Assembly (NCBI GenBank): GCA_030603265.1
Contig: JAUVYD010000013.1
Coordinates: 1 to 14,787 of the forward strand
Source of the DNA: Dehalococcoidia bacterium
GTDB taxonomy: Bacteria; Chloroflexota; Dehalococcoidia; GIF9; AB-539-J10
Length of the DNA: 14,787 nt
Reading direction: 5' to 3'
The notes under the pieces were generated by a model. The model worked only from the letters and a program-made list of their open reading frames with translations. It was not told the DNA's origin and searched no databases. Positions 6,088 through 13,412 of the stretch are shown here, in pieces. The translations under genes and the position numbers were made by a program. Positions within the stretch are counted from its first letter, which is position 1. The number at the start of each line of letters is the position of its first letter.

Positions 6088-7521
6088 CTACTGTTGAGGC
6101 TGTCCGCCCGTCACCTCCCGGTGACCGGTGGGCAGCCTCACCGTGAATACCGCCCCCCTCTCGGGACCGTTCGCAGCGCTGATATTACCGCCGTGCGCGT
6201 GCACAATCTCTCGTGCTATTGCCAGACCCAATCCTGCCCCGGTCCGCACACCTGCGCCCTGGTAGAAACGGTCGAACACGTGACCGAGGTTGTCGGGCGG
6301 AATCCCGGGGCCCTCGTCGACGACAGAGAGTTCAACCCGGTCCATGCCTGCAGCACACGCCGTCACGCGTATCGTGCCGCCCTGCGGGCTGTGCTTGAGC
6401 GCGTTGTCGAGCAGGTTGCCAATGACCTGTTCCAGGCGGTCGCTATCACCGATGACGCATAGACCCTCCGGGATATCGGTTTCGAGGGTCACTTCTCTGT
6501 CACTCGCACGTGTCGACAGCACCTCCGAGCAGAGTCCGACCAGTCCGGACACCTGCAGGTCATCACAGGACATGGCTATCTGTCCGGACTGCACGCGCGA
6601 CAGGTCCAGCAGCTCGTCCACCTGCGCGGCAACTCTCCTCGATTCGTCCGCAATTATCTGCGCTGCTCGTCGCCGTGTTGATTCGTCCTCGGCGGTTCCG
6701 TCGAGAAGCGCCTGAGCAAAGCCACCGATAGAGGTAAGAGGGCTTCTCAGTTCATGGGACACGTCTGCCACAAAGTCTCGAAGTCGCTGTTGCGACAGCT
6801 TCACCCTGACCGCCATGTCATTGAACGCAGCAGCGAGTCGCTTGAGCTCGGGAGGACCCGACACGGGCACGTTCTGGTCGTAGTTGCCTTCGGCAATTGC
6901 CGCGACGGCGAACGTCATTCTCTGTACCGGGCGGTACAGCGACCGCGCCACCAGCACAGCAACGCCAATCGAGAACAGCAGTGCAACGAGCCCGGCCCAC
7001 GCCAGCGGGCGGAGTATCACGCCCCACGTCGCAAGCAGACCACGTCGAGGGACCGCCAGCACCAGCGCGGACGGCTGCGTGTCCGCCTCCGCTGTCAGAG
7101 ACAGGCTCGCCAGCGAATAGCTGACGTAGACGAATGACTGCCCGCCGGGGGCCATCCACGTGCCAGTGACCGTGCCGGCAGCCGACAGGACCTCCGGCGG
7201 CACCTCCAGTTCATCGATTCCGAGAGGCCTCCAGGGAGACGCCGCCTTGATGACCTCTCCCTCACCATCCAGCATAAGGATGGCCACGTTGGATTCCTCT
7301 GCCTGGTCCTCCAGGTGCGTCCATACCTCTCGCAACGTCGCCCGACCGCTTGCAAGCGATCTGGCCTGGACATAGATGGGCACGCTCATATCCCGCAGGC
7401 GGTCTGTCGTCACCCTATCGCTGTAGCCACGCAGAATCACGGCGAACACAACAGCAACGATGCCGAGACAGACGAGTATCACAAGTGAGTAGGAGAGAAT
7501 CAGTCGACCACGCAGGCTCAT
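6088..7521 (-). CDS. Membrane sensor histidine kinase of a two-component system
   Basis: The 477-aa protein has a short cytoplasmic start, a membrane helix at about 8-30, and an extracytoplasmic sensor region of roughly 140 residues. A second helix lies at about 172-193 and a HAMP linker at 194-246. The HisKA motif is FVADVSHELRSPLTS, with phospho-acceptor H256. The HATPase_c domain shows the N box IGNLLDNALKHS (N369, N373), G1 VDEGPGIPP (401-409), an F box FDRFYQ and G2 GAGLGLAIA (428-436). All key kinase residues are present. The sensor region does not match a ligand-binding domain I know, so the signal is unknown. Its ATG is 3 nt beyond the TGA of the response regulator gene, implying co-transcription and probably translational coupling, since its own ribosome-binding site is weak. 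Confidence 0.95.
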   Translation of the reverse strand: MSLRGRLILSYSLVILVCLGIVAVVFAVILRGYSDRVTTDRLRDMSVPIYVQARSLASGRATLREVWTHLEDQAEESNVAILMLDGEGEVIKAASPWRPLGIDELEVPPEVLSAAGTVTGTWMAPGGQSFVYVSYSLASLSLTAEADTQPSALVLAVPRRGLLATWGVILRPLAWAGLVALLFSIGVAVLVARSLYRPVQRMTFAVAAIAEGNYDQNVPVSGPPELKRLAAAFNDMAVRVKLSQQRLRDFVADVSHELRSPLTSIGGFAQALLDGTAEDESTRRRAAQIIADESRRVAAQVDELLDLSRVQSGQIAMSCDDLQVSGLVGLCSEVLSTRASDREVTLETDIPEGLCVIGDSDRLEQVIGNLLDNALKHSPQGGTIRVTACAAGMDRVELSVVDEGPGIPPDNLGHVFDRFYQGAGVRTGAGLGLAIAREIVHAHGGNISAANGPERGAVFTVRLPTGHREVTGGQPQQ

Positions 7522-7524
7522 GGC

Positions 7525-8268
7525 TCAGATTCCCGACTGCGGCGCCGTATCGGCGGCAGCAGTCCCCTCCTGCAGTGCGTCCCGGAGCACGAGCTTGTAC
7601 CCGGTACCGCGAATCGTCTCGATGGCAACAGATGAACCTGCCAGCTTTTCCCGCACGTGATTGACATGCACATCGACAGTGCGCGTCTCGCCGGCATAGT
7701 CATAGCCCCAGACCTTGTCCAGCAACCGCTCTCTCGTGAGTACGATTCCCGGGGCCCGGGCGAAAGCCGCAAGGAGCGCGAACTCCTTCGACCTGAGTTG
7801 CAGCAACCGCTCCTGGAGCCTGGCCTCGTGCCTGGACAGGTCCACTGTCAGGGGTCCGACACGCACCTCTGAAGAGTCAGCCTCTCCAGGGGAGCGTCTC
7901 CGCAGAATGGCCTTGACGCGAGCGACAAGCTCGCGTGGATTGAAAGGCTTGGTCATATAGTCGTCGGCGCCAAGCTCGAGGCCGACAATCTTGTCGACAT
8001 CATCGGCGCGGGCAGTCAACATCAGTATCGGGACGTCACTGTGAGCGCGCACCTGTCGGCAGATCTCGAATCCATCGCCATCCGGCAACATGAGGTCGAG
8101 GATGACCAGATCCGGGCTGGAGGCGCTGATGCGGGACAGCCCGCTGGCCGCAGTGCCGAATCCCTCCACGCGATAGCCCTCTCGCTCAAGGTAGAGGCGG
8201 GCCAGTTCGACTATCGGTGGCTCGTCATCGATTATGAACACCCTTGCCTGCGTGGCCTGTTCTCTCAT
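7525..8268 (-). CDS. OmpR/PhoB-family response regulator
   Basis: The 247-aa protein has a receiver domain at about 9-120 with the acidic pair D14/D15 (FIIDDEPP), phospho-acceptor D58 (VILDLMLPDGDGF), T85 (ILMLTARA) and K107 (YMTKPFNPREL). A winged-helix DNA-binding domain spans about 143-232, ending with TVDVHVNHVREKL and IRGTGYKLV, typical of PhoB/PhoP-like regulators. These bind direct repeats at 10-11 bp spacing as dimers. It is the first gene of the operon with the histidine kinase. The ATG follows AGAGGA, and a TATAAT lies about 18 nt upstream, giving a very short leader. The array of 11-bp phased half-sites at 9032-9073 is a candidate target; none is visible at its own promoter. Confidence 0.95.
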   Translation of the reverse strand: MREQATQARVFIIDDEPPIVELARLYLEREGYRVEGFGTAASGLSRISASSPDLVILDLMLPDGDGFEICRQVRAHSDVPILMLTARADDVDKIVGLELGADDYMTKPFNPRELVARVKAILRRRSPGEADSSEVRVGPLTVDLSRHEARLQERLLQLRSKEFALLAAFARAPGIVLTRERLLDKVWGYDYAGETRTVDVHVNHVREKLAGSSVAIETIRGTGYKLVLRDALQEGTAAADTAPQSGI

Positions 8269-8285
8269 GACATCCTCTGGCTGTG

Positions 8286-8314
8286 ATTATACCCGACGCG
8301 CGGGCGCCTCTACA
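8286..8314 (-). promoter_or_regulatory. Promoter of the two-component operon
   Basis: A perfect -10 TATAAT (8291-8286, minus strand) lies 17 bp from a poor -35, TGTAGA (8314-8309). The weak -35 suggests that activation may be needed. The predicted start leaves about 11 nt before the ATG, enough for the AGAGGA ribosome-binding site only. Confidence 0.5.
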
Positions 8315-8321
8315 CCGCTGA

Positions 8322-8350
8322 GGGAGGTGTCGCCGGTGGCGACACCTCCC
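8322..8350 (-). terminator. Terminator after the secreted-protein gene
   Basis: GGGAGGTGTCGCC and GGCGACACCTCCC form a perfect 13-bp stem with a 3-nt loop, 23 nt beyond the stop of the minus-strand gene at 8374. No T-run follows. It insulates that gene from the downstream two-component operon. Confidence 0.7.
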
Positions 8351-8373
8351 CATCTTCGTCTCATGCAATGCGT

Positions 8374-8913
8374 CTACAAAACAGAAGGCACTGCCGTCGG
8401 GGCTGAGCCAAACCGACGCCATTCGCCACGACCTGCACTCCAGTCGAAGGTCTCCTCGCCATCCACGCCGCTGATGACGCACGTGCCATGGCCCCAGAGC
8501 ATGACTCGCCCGATGCCGCCGGCATGCAGGTCAATATCCACTCCTGCAATACCGACAACGACCCGACTCCCCGACACGCGTGCGTGTCCGCGAAAGCCCG
8601 AGTACTGTATCCAGCCGTCCTCGAACTCCTCCTTGTCGCCGTAGCCGGAGACGTCAATCCGGGCGTCGCCCCTCAGGTCCCTTATCCAGAGGATTCCGTT
8701 GCCCTTCACATCCACGACCCCTCTTCCACCAAGAAGGGCTACTCCGTCGCCCTCGGCATGCAGTCGGCCGCCGCCGGCTGCCGCGGCTGCCTCATCCACC
8801 TCAACGAGGGACCCGGTGTCATCCGCGCTTACTGCGACAGCTCCAACAGTGAGCGCCCCCAGAACGGTCACCAGCGAGAGCAGGGCCAGTACGATACTCC
8901 GTCTCTTCTTCAT
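8374..8913 (-). CDS. Small secreted beta-rich protein of unknown function, 179 aa
   Basis: The product starts MKKRRSIVLALL with a hydrophobic core to about residue 28 and a plausible signal peptidase I site after VSA (30). An acidic and Ala-rich linker follows, then about 100 residues of short alternating beta-strands: EGDGVALLGGRGVVDVKG, GILWIRDLRGDARIDVSGYG, a DGWIQYSGFRGHARVSG segment, and GIAGVDIDLHAGGIGRVMLWG. This looks like a small beta-sandwich or beta-helix exposed outside the membrane. I do not recognise a named family. The ATG at 8913-8911 is preceded by AGGAGGAA; the longer frame upstream lacks a signal peptide at its start. Its promoter region carries 11-bp phased direct repeats, so control by a PhoB/OmpR-type regulator, perhaps the neighbouring one, is likely. 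It ends before a strong hairpin. Confidence 0.85.
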   Translation of the reverse strand: MKKRRSIVLALLSLVTVLGALTVGAVAVSADDTGSLVEVDEAAAAAGGGRLHAEGDGVALLGGRGVVDVKGNGILWIRDLRGDARIDVSGYGDKEEFEDGWIQYSGFRGHARVSGSRVVVGIAGVDIDLHAGGIGRVMLWGHGTCVISGVDGEETFDWSAGRGEWRRFGSAPTAVPSVL

Positions 8914-9016
8914 TTCGATATTCCTCCTCTGTCTTCTTGTTGCCGTGTATCTGAAGAGGAGCTTCATTCCGGGCCCGTCGACTCGGCTCCTCTGCCAGTT
9001 GTTCGGCACAGAAGAG

Positions 9017-9022
9017 AGTCTA
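9017..9022 (-). promoter_or_regulatory. Candidate -10 of the secreted-protein gene
   Basis: TAGACT (minus strand; four of six to TATAAT) lies 9 bp downstream of the last 7-bp direct repeat. At the -35 position only ACGCCC is found, so the promoter appears to lack a -35 and to have activator half-sites in its place. Confidence 0.4.
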
Positions 9023-9031
9023 GGCGTCGAC

Positions 9032-9073
9032 CGTTACCCGGGCGTTACCGGTGCGTAAAGCCTGTGTAAAATC
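9032..9073 (-). promoter_or_regulatory. Four 11-bp phased half-sites, candidate PhoB/OmpR-type operator
   Basis: On the plus strand, CGTTACC occurs at 9032-9038 and 9043-9049 separated by CGGG, the 7-4-7 layout of PhoB-type boxes. Two more related units, TGCGTAAAG (9052-9060) and TGTGTAAAA (9063-9071), continue the same phase: the GTTA/GTAA cores start at 9033, 9044, 9055 and 9066, exactly 11 bp apart. The array lies about 120-160 bp upstream of the start codon at 8913 and ends about 10 bp before a -10-like TAGACT. Confidence 0.6.
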
Positions 9074-9130
9074 CGGCGTCCCGGACCATTCCGTGGACGC
9101 GCTGCCAGGCTGGCAGACATGCCAATAGAA

Positions 9131-9157
9131 AGGGCCGGAGCTTCACGCCCCGGCCCT
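9131..9157 (-). terminator. Terminator of the enolase-superfamily gene
   Basis: On the minus strand AGGGCCGGGGC pairs with GCTCCGGCCCT (11 pairs, one of them G-U) around a GTGAA loop, followed by TTTCTATT. It lies 35 nt beyond the stop at 9193 and is the most canonical intrinsic terminator in the window. Confidence 0.8.
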
Positions 9158-9192
9158 CTACTACACAGGAGTCGCCGAACGGAAGGCCCGGT

Positions 9193-10377
9193 CTACCAGT
9201 GAGACTTCGCTTTCTTCCACGGGTGTGCTCGCAGCACTTCCTCGTTGATCTCCGTGCCCCAACCGGGACCGGAAGGAATGGCCATTCGTCCATTGCTTAT
9301 GGCCGGAATGTTGCTGACGAGTTGCTCCCTCAAGGGGATGTCATCCACATCGACCTCCATGATGTGGACGTTCGGAACCACGGCGCACAGGCTCGCACTG
9401 ATGAATGAGGCGAAGTGACTGTAGTAGTTGTGAGGAGCAACGTTGAACTCAAACACCTGCGCAAGGTCGGCAATCTTCTTCGACTGGCTGAAGCCGACCC
9501 AGGGGACGTCAACCATGAAGACATCCGCGCTGCGGCTCTGGAAATACGGCAGGAACTCGCGCATGTAGATGTAGTTCTCTCCCGTGCAGATGGGAGTGCG
9601 CGAAGAGTCCTTGATAGAGCGCAAGGCCTCCGGGCTGTACATGTCCACTTCAAGCCACATCAGCTTGTATGGCTCCAGCATCCTCGCGATTCGCGTGCAG
9701 CTCTCCGGCTTGAAGTTGAAGTTGAGGTCAAGGCAGATGTCGATTGTCGGGCCGACTGCGTCCCGGAAGGTGCCCATCAGCGTCTCTATGTGCGACAGCA
9801 TGGCGTTGTCAACCACCTGGTCAGTTGTGCCAAGACCACCGCCAAAACCATGGAAATGGACGCGGGCCGGCTCTCCGGGAAATACGATATTGGTCTTCAG
9901 GGCGTTGAAGCCTTTGCTGACCACTTCCTTGCCGAGGCTATGGATATCGGACATGGTCCTGATGGGCGGTTTGCCCATCTCAGGAAAGAGTGCTCTGGTT
10001 GTGCCGCAGTGCGACCAGTAGAGGCGGACATCCTCCCTCATGGGCCCACCGAACAGCTCCACCACCGAGATGCCCAGCGCCCTGGCCTTGATGTCAATCA
10101 GCGCCAACTCGATCCCCGCGATGGTCTTCGCCCTCACGCCCAGAGGCCCCTGTATCGAGAGCCGCGCCAGGTCCCAGAATCTCGTCTCGTAGGCCCTCGG
10201 GTCGGCGCCAATCAGCAGGGGCTTGAAGTCCTCAACAGCCCCGACGACAGCAAATGGGCCGCGCGCAACGCTGCACTCCCCCCATCCAGCTATCCCTTCG
10301 TCAGTGGAAACCTTGATGAACGTCCATGGGCGCCATCCGGCATCGAATACCAAGGCCTCAACATCTGTGATTTTCAT
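9193..10377 (-). CDS. Mandelate racemase/muconate lactonizing (enolase superfamily) enzyme, 394 aa
   Basis: These enzymes abstract a proton alpha to a carboxylate, often dehydrating sugar acids. The N-terminal capping domain starts MKITDVEALVFDAG and includes GWGECSVARGP. The barrel domain shows K161 in NALKTN as a candidate catalytic base. The Mg ligands are D217 (DICLDLNFNF), E243 (LMWLEVDMYSPE) and E267 (PICTGENYI). H316 lies in FNVAPHNYYSHFAS. The GEN and APHN context points to the dehydratase-like subgroup (galactonate or related sugar-acid dehydratases) rather than to muconate cycloisomerase; the substrate is unknown. The start ATG at 10377-10375 follows GAGGAGG with 5-nt spacing, and the longer upstream frame is not family-like. 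A good terminator follows. No transporter or kinase of a sugar-acid pathway adjoins it. Confidence 0.93.
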   Translation of the reverse strand: MKITDVEALVFDAGWRPWTFIKVSTDEGIAGWGECSVARGPFAVVGAVEDFKPLLIGADPRAYETRFWDLARLSIQGPLGVRAKTIAGIELALIDIKARALGISVVELFGGPMREDVRLYWSHCGTTRALFPEMGKPPIRTMSDIHSLGKEVVSKGFNALKTNIVFPGEPARVHFHGFGGGLGTTDQVVDNAMLSHIETLMGTFRDAVGPTIDICLDLNFNFKPESCTRIARMLEPYKLMWLEVDMYSPEALRSIKDSSRTPICTGENYIYMREFLPYFQSRSADVFMVDVPWVGFSQSKKIADLAQVFEFNVAPHNYYSHFASFISASLCAVVPNVHIMEVDVDDIPLREQLVSNIPAISNGRMAIPSGPGWGTEINEEVLRAHPWKKAKSHW

Positions 10378-10601
10378 TGACTCCTCCTCACTGATAGGTG
10401 GGGCCAGTGTAGCAAATGAGAGAAGACAAGTAGAGCGCCCCGCGAGGAAGCGCCTAGGGAATCTCCGCTGACGTGAAGCGGCACCCCTCTCCTGCACACG
10501 AGGCGCAGGCGTCGGGACGACAGCGCCGCACACCAATGCACAATCGCGGTGAAGGGAGCCGGATCGACGGGCCGGCAGTCAAGGGCAGCCAGACCCTGGT
10601 G

Positions 10602-10806
10602 CTACAGACCGAACAGGCTGTGGAAACCACCCTGCCTGTCGAAGTCAGCGTCTTCGTGCTCGTAGTCTATCTGGTCGCCACAGAAACGACCGCCAAACGA
10701 GTCTATGTCAGGTTCTTGCGTGTCGTCGGTCTCCACGTCGAGCAACCCAGCGCTTGCCAACAGGTACGGCCCGCTTCGGTCTCAGAACGTTCTTGAGCTC
10801 TGCCAT
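10602..10806 (-). pseudogene. Small unrecognised gene open only across one frameshift
   Basis: An ATG at 10806-10804 follows a good GAGAGG ribosome-binding site at 6-nt spacing and reads MAELKNVLRPKRA. In the next frame the coding continues GPYLLASAGLLDVETDD, then DSFGGRFCGDQIDYEHEDAD and ends GGFHSLFGL before a TAG at 10604-10602. The total length of 205 nt is 68 codons plus one base. Dropping one G from the GGG near the GCGGGCC segment (about 10766-10772) gives a smooth 67-aa protein. The second frame has a stop (TGA) just upstream of the junction, so its N-terminus must come from the first frame or from a non-ATG start. The acidic, aromatic C-terminus does not look like random translation. 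No family recognised. It may be a true pseudogene, a sequencing indel, or a +1 frameshift. Confidence 0.5.
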
Positions 10807-10956
10807 CGTGCACCTCTCTCGCATTCGCGCCAATGTCCACCAGCCCGGGGGAACCCTGCCTTTCGTAGCGCATGCACTGAGGCACGACAGCACGGTGCGG
10901 GGAAGCAAAGTATGGGAAACCCCAACGGCCACCACACAACCACCCGGCGAATTGGA

Positions 10957-10984
10957 ACCATATCGCTTCGCGGTCACGTGTCAA
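10957..10984 (-). promoter_or_regulatory. Possible promoter upstream of the small frameshifted gene
   Basis: On the minus strand TTGACA (10984-10979), a 16-bp spacer and TATGGT (10962-10957) lie about 150 nt before the ATG at 10806. Confidence 0.35.
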
Positions 10985-11047
10985 GAGGTGGCGGCCAATT
11001 CCGCGTCGAATTCCCGTCCGGCTGCAGCGCCTCCCTGCGCAAGGCGA

Positions 11048-11076
11048 TTGACAGTCACAGCTGGCCCGCCTAACAT
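11048..11076 (+). promoter_or_regulatory. Promoter of the TPR-containing gene
   Basis: TTGACA (11048-11053), a 17-bp spacer and TAACAT (11071-11076, four of six to TATAAT) precede the ATG at 11138, with an expected 5' UTR of about 55 nt. Confidence 0.55.
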
Positions 11077-11137
11077 ACGTAAACAAGTACAGCGTGCGAC
11101 CCCTGCCCCGGAACCCGAACTCGGAAGGACTCAGCAT

Positions 11138-12007
11138 ATGGCTATTCGCAAACAGAGAGAGCGACCCTCTGACGAAACACTGGAGAGAGTCCGGTATATC
11201 GTCGTGTTCCGGGCCAGGCATTCTCCGCCCAAGCCAGCCGATGGCGCCATCGAGACGAACCCGCTTGCCTCTCTCTTCTACTCGCAGATGATGTCATTCG
11301 TCGAGTCGCGGGAACTGGCCGTGTTGTATCACCGGGGACGAGGGATTTTCGACAAGCACGACAAGCTTCACTACCGTATCACAGAGCACAGAGCAGTCCG
11401 CCTGGAGTTCGTTGACAGGCTGACGGTCGACGCCATCGACGGACCACACGAACTTGTGAGCATAGGCAAGTACACCAGCGGTGGGTGGGAAGACAGGCTC
11501 AAGGAGGTCCACGACGAGTGCCTCCGGCTCAGTGACCAGATGGACCACACAGCCTCCGTGGAGGAGTTACTGAGCAACAGCCAGGACCCGCTGGACGTTG
11601 TTGCCCTCCTCGATTCGGCTCCCGACCGCGAAGGCCTGCTGAAGATGCTCTGTCTGAGCCAGAAGAGAAGCACCAACGCCTTCACTCTCTACATGTCCCA
11701 CATCCTCACCGACAGGATTGCTGAAGCATACGCAATAATCCAGACAGCCATCGAACTCAACCCCAGTGACGCCCGGCTGCACCTTTCGCTCGGGAACTTC
11801 TACTGGGCGGCTCTCTCCAACGCCCGGGGCTGGGCCGAAGGGCGAGATCCTGGGCCGCTGAGGCAAGTGACGCTCGACGCGCTCGACATGCCCTACGAGA
11901 AGGCAAGAAGTCTGGCTCGGACTCACTACCTGGAAGCCATGCGCCTGTCCACGAGGCGCGAAATCGAGGAAGAGGCGGGGGCGCAGCTGTCTGCCCTGCG
12001 TTCGTGA
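11138..12007 (+). CDS. Protein of unknown function with a C-terminal TPR-like repeat, 289 aa
   Basis: The ATG at 11138 follows GGAAGGA with a suitable spacing; the frame is open further upstream, but that extension crosses the promoter and has no ribosome-binding site. The N-terminal third (RVRYIVVFRARHSPP, then LASLFYSQMMSFVESREL) is unfamiliar. The middle is acidic and helical (WEDRLKEVHDECLRLSDQM). The C-terminal part, RIAEAYAIIQTAIELNPSDA and RLHLSLGNFYWAAL (about 193-226), fits the TPR consensus. A further helix pair, ARSLARTHYLEAMRL, lies near residue 257-270. No signal peptide or membrane helix is seen, so it is probably a cytoplasmic scaffold or adaptor; I cannot name a partner. It converges with the PAC2 gene. 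Confidence 0.8.
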   Translation: MAIRKQRERPSDETLERVRYIVVFRARHSPPKPADGAIETNPLASLFYSQMMSFVESRELAVLYHRGRGIFDKHDKLHYRITEHRAVRLEFVDRLTVDAIDGPHELVSIGKYTSGGWEDRLKEVHDECLRLSDQMDHTASVEELLSNSQDPLDVVALLDSAPDREGLLKMLCLSQKRSTNAFTLYMSHILTDRIAEAYAIIQTAIELNPSDARLHLSLGNFYWAALSNARGWAEGRDPGPLRQVTLDALDMPYEKARSLARTHYLEAMRLSTRREIEEEAGAQLSALRS

Positions 12008-12071
12008 ATCTTCCCCGGGGCAACAGGGAAAGGCAACCCGTGGCTTCCGGGCTCTCCCTCTTCCCATGAGG

Positions 12072-12092
12072 CCCCGGCAGTTTCGCCCGGGG
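12072..12092. terminator. Hairpin between the convergent TPR and PAC2 genes
   Basis: CCCCGG (12072-12077) pairs with CCGGGG (12087-12092) around a 9-nt loop. A longer-range match of TTCCCCGGG near 12010 with CCCGGGGAA also exists. No T-run follows, so the terminator call is tentative. Confidence 0.35.
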
Positions 12093-12132
12093 AATGACAA
12101 TCAGCGACACCGATTGAGTCAGAAGGCGGGTA

Positions 12133-13011
12133 TCAGTCCACTCTGTCGCCGTCTCCCAGTCCATTCAGGAAATCCTCGACCTCACGGGGCAGAGGAGGCA
12201 GCTCCTCATCTCGCCGGCCCAGCTTCGCCTCGTAGCGTGATTCGAAGTGGGGCACGACGGCCGCAAGGTCAGGATTCCGCTGCACAGCTTCGTTGATCGC
12301 CCCGGTCTGGTCACGGGCGCGCTCCCTGTCTGCCTCATCAATTGAGACATCATAGAGGGTACTGAGAAGCTCCATCAGCCTCAACTTGCCCACATAGTCC
12401 TCGTCCACCTGAACATACTGAGGAAGATGGACAATACACCACATGGCCTCCATCCCCTGAAGAGACGCCCTCTGGACAATCTGGAAGGTCAATGAGGAAG
12501 GACCCTGGTAGCTGGTTGGCTGGATATCGAGGCGCCGCATATCCTCCTCAGCCGCCGGGCCGACGGCGCCCCCGCTGACAAGCAGTCTGCGGGTGTGCGG
12601 CACCATGTCGTACATGCTTCCAAGCCAGACATAGCGTCGCACTCCAAGCGCCTTCAACAGCGCAAGGATCGACTCAACATAGACCTCGCCGAACATGTGG
12701 GGCTCCAACATCTTCACGATTACCAGGTCCGGCCCTTCAGCCCGTTGCGCGAAGCTGACGACGGTGTTGGGCACCGATAGTTCCCTCTTCCCTTCCCGTA
12801 GATAAACAGTCGGCCGGTACCGGGTGAAGTCGTAGAACGAGCCGGGTCTGGCAAGGGTCGCCAACTCGTGCGCGTCGAACTGCTGTTCAATGTCCAGAAG
12901 CGCCAGCGCGCCCACGCTTCCGGCGTCCGTCCACGGACGCAGCATGGCAAGTGCATGCGGCTGATGCAACTCGGGCAGCGGTTCGTGAAAGCTGAACGCC
13001 CCGATTCTCAT
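12133..13011 (-). CDS. PAC2-family protein (proteasome assembly chaperone-like), 292 aa
   Basis: The pattern matches bacterial PAC2 proteins: LALLDIEQQFDAHELATL near the start, DFTRYRPTVYLREGKREL, and a core strand GPDLVIVKMLEPHMF. Then come ILALLKALGVRRYVWLGSMY with DMVPHTR (the family's conserved pH motif), GPSSLTFQIVQRASLQG and MWCIVHLPQYVQ. A charged helical C-terminus (DEADRERARDQTGAI; PPLPREVEDFLNGLGD) follows. Length fits the family (about 270-320 aa). In eukaryotes the fold assembles proteasomes; the bacterial role is not settled, and no proteasome or Pup gene is in the window. The ATG follows GAGGTGG with a rather long 10-nt spacing. A TTGACA promoter lies 30-58 nt upstream. Confidence 0.85.
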   Translation of the reverse strand: MRIGAFSFHEPLPELHQPHALAMLRPWTDAGSVGALALLDIEQQFDAHELATLARPGSFYDFTRYRPTVYLREGKRELSVPNTVVSFAQRAEGPDLVIVKMLEPHMFGEVYVESILALLKALGVRRYVWLGSMYDMVPHTRRLLVSGGAVGPAAEEDMRRLDIQPTSYQGPSSLTFQIVQRASLQGMEAMWCIVHLPQYVQVDEDYVGKLRLMELLSTLYDVSIDEADRERARDQTGAINEAVQRNPDLAAVVPHFESRYEAKLGRRDEELPPLPREVEDFLNGLGDGDRVD

Positions 13012-13040
13012 GGTCAGATATCCACCTCGCGCCTGCCATC

Positions 13041-13069
13041 ATTGTCGATAGCCTCAGAGCTGTTGTCAA
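13041..13069 (-). promoter_or_regulatory. Promoter of the PAC2 gene
   Basis: On the minus strand TTGACA (13069-13064), a 17-bp spacer and GACAAT (13046-13041, four of six to TATAAT) lie 30 nt before the ATG at 13011. Confidence 0.55.
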
Positions 13070-13071
13070 GT

Positions 13072-13412
13072 CACCAGCATCAGTTGCTGCACAGACCGGT
13101 CATATCTGGCAGAATATGCTCTGCCCGGAGGGCAGTCAGCCGGGGGCCGGGAGGCCGGGCTGCGCAGGAACGGCCAGGACCGTGGAAGATGGCCGAGTCC
13201 GGGGCATTGGGTATTGCGGCAGGCATTCCCGCGACAGGAGGAGGCATCAGCGAGTTTCAGCGTATCATCGCAACGGCGACCCCGACCCCACGGGTACTGG
13301 AGAGCCATCACGAAGACAAGACAGCAGGAATCCGCCTCACCTCATGGTATACCGGCGGAACGACGCACATCCAAAGCAGTCACCAGCATACCGAAAGACT
13401 AAGGAGGAGACC
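13072..13412. other. 341-bp gap between the PAC2 promoter and dodecin
   Basis: No supported gene. It contains a CTGCCC-GGA-GGGCAG mini-hairpin near 13119-13133 and a G-rich stretch near 13139-13160. An extended -10-like TGGTATACC lies at 13345-13353, about 60 bp before the dodecin ATG. The last is the best candidate for the dodecin promoter, although its -35 is poor. Confidence 0.4.

Larger units (their letters stand above)
10378..11137. other. 760-bp divergent region between the enolase-type and TPR genes
   Basis: Apart from the small frameshifted gene at 10602-10806 and two promoter candidates (10957-10984 minus, 11048-11076 plus), I see no supported gene. The frames crossing it are either antisense or extensions of the TPR gene without ribosome-binding sites. 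Confidence 0.5.

Noticed and set aside
10754..11137. N-terminal extension of the TPR gene by 128 codons
   Set aside because: It runs through a consensus promoter at 11048-11076 and has no ribosome-binding site, while the ATG at 11138 has both a site and a promoter.
13139..13160. G-quadruplex in the G-rich run upstream of dodecin
   Set aside because: Only three tracts of three or more G are present in a row, so the standard four-tract motif is not met.
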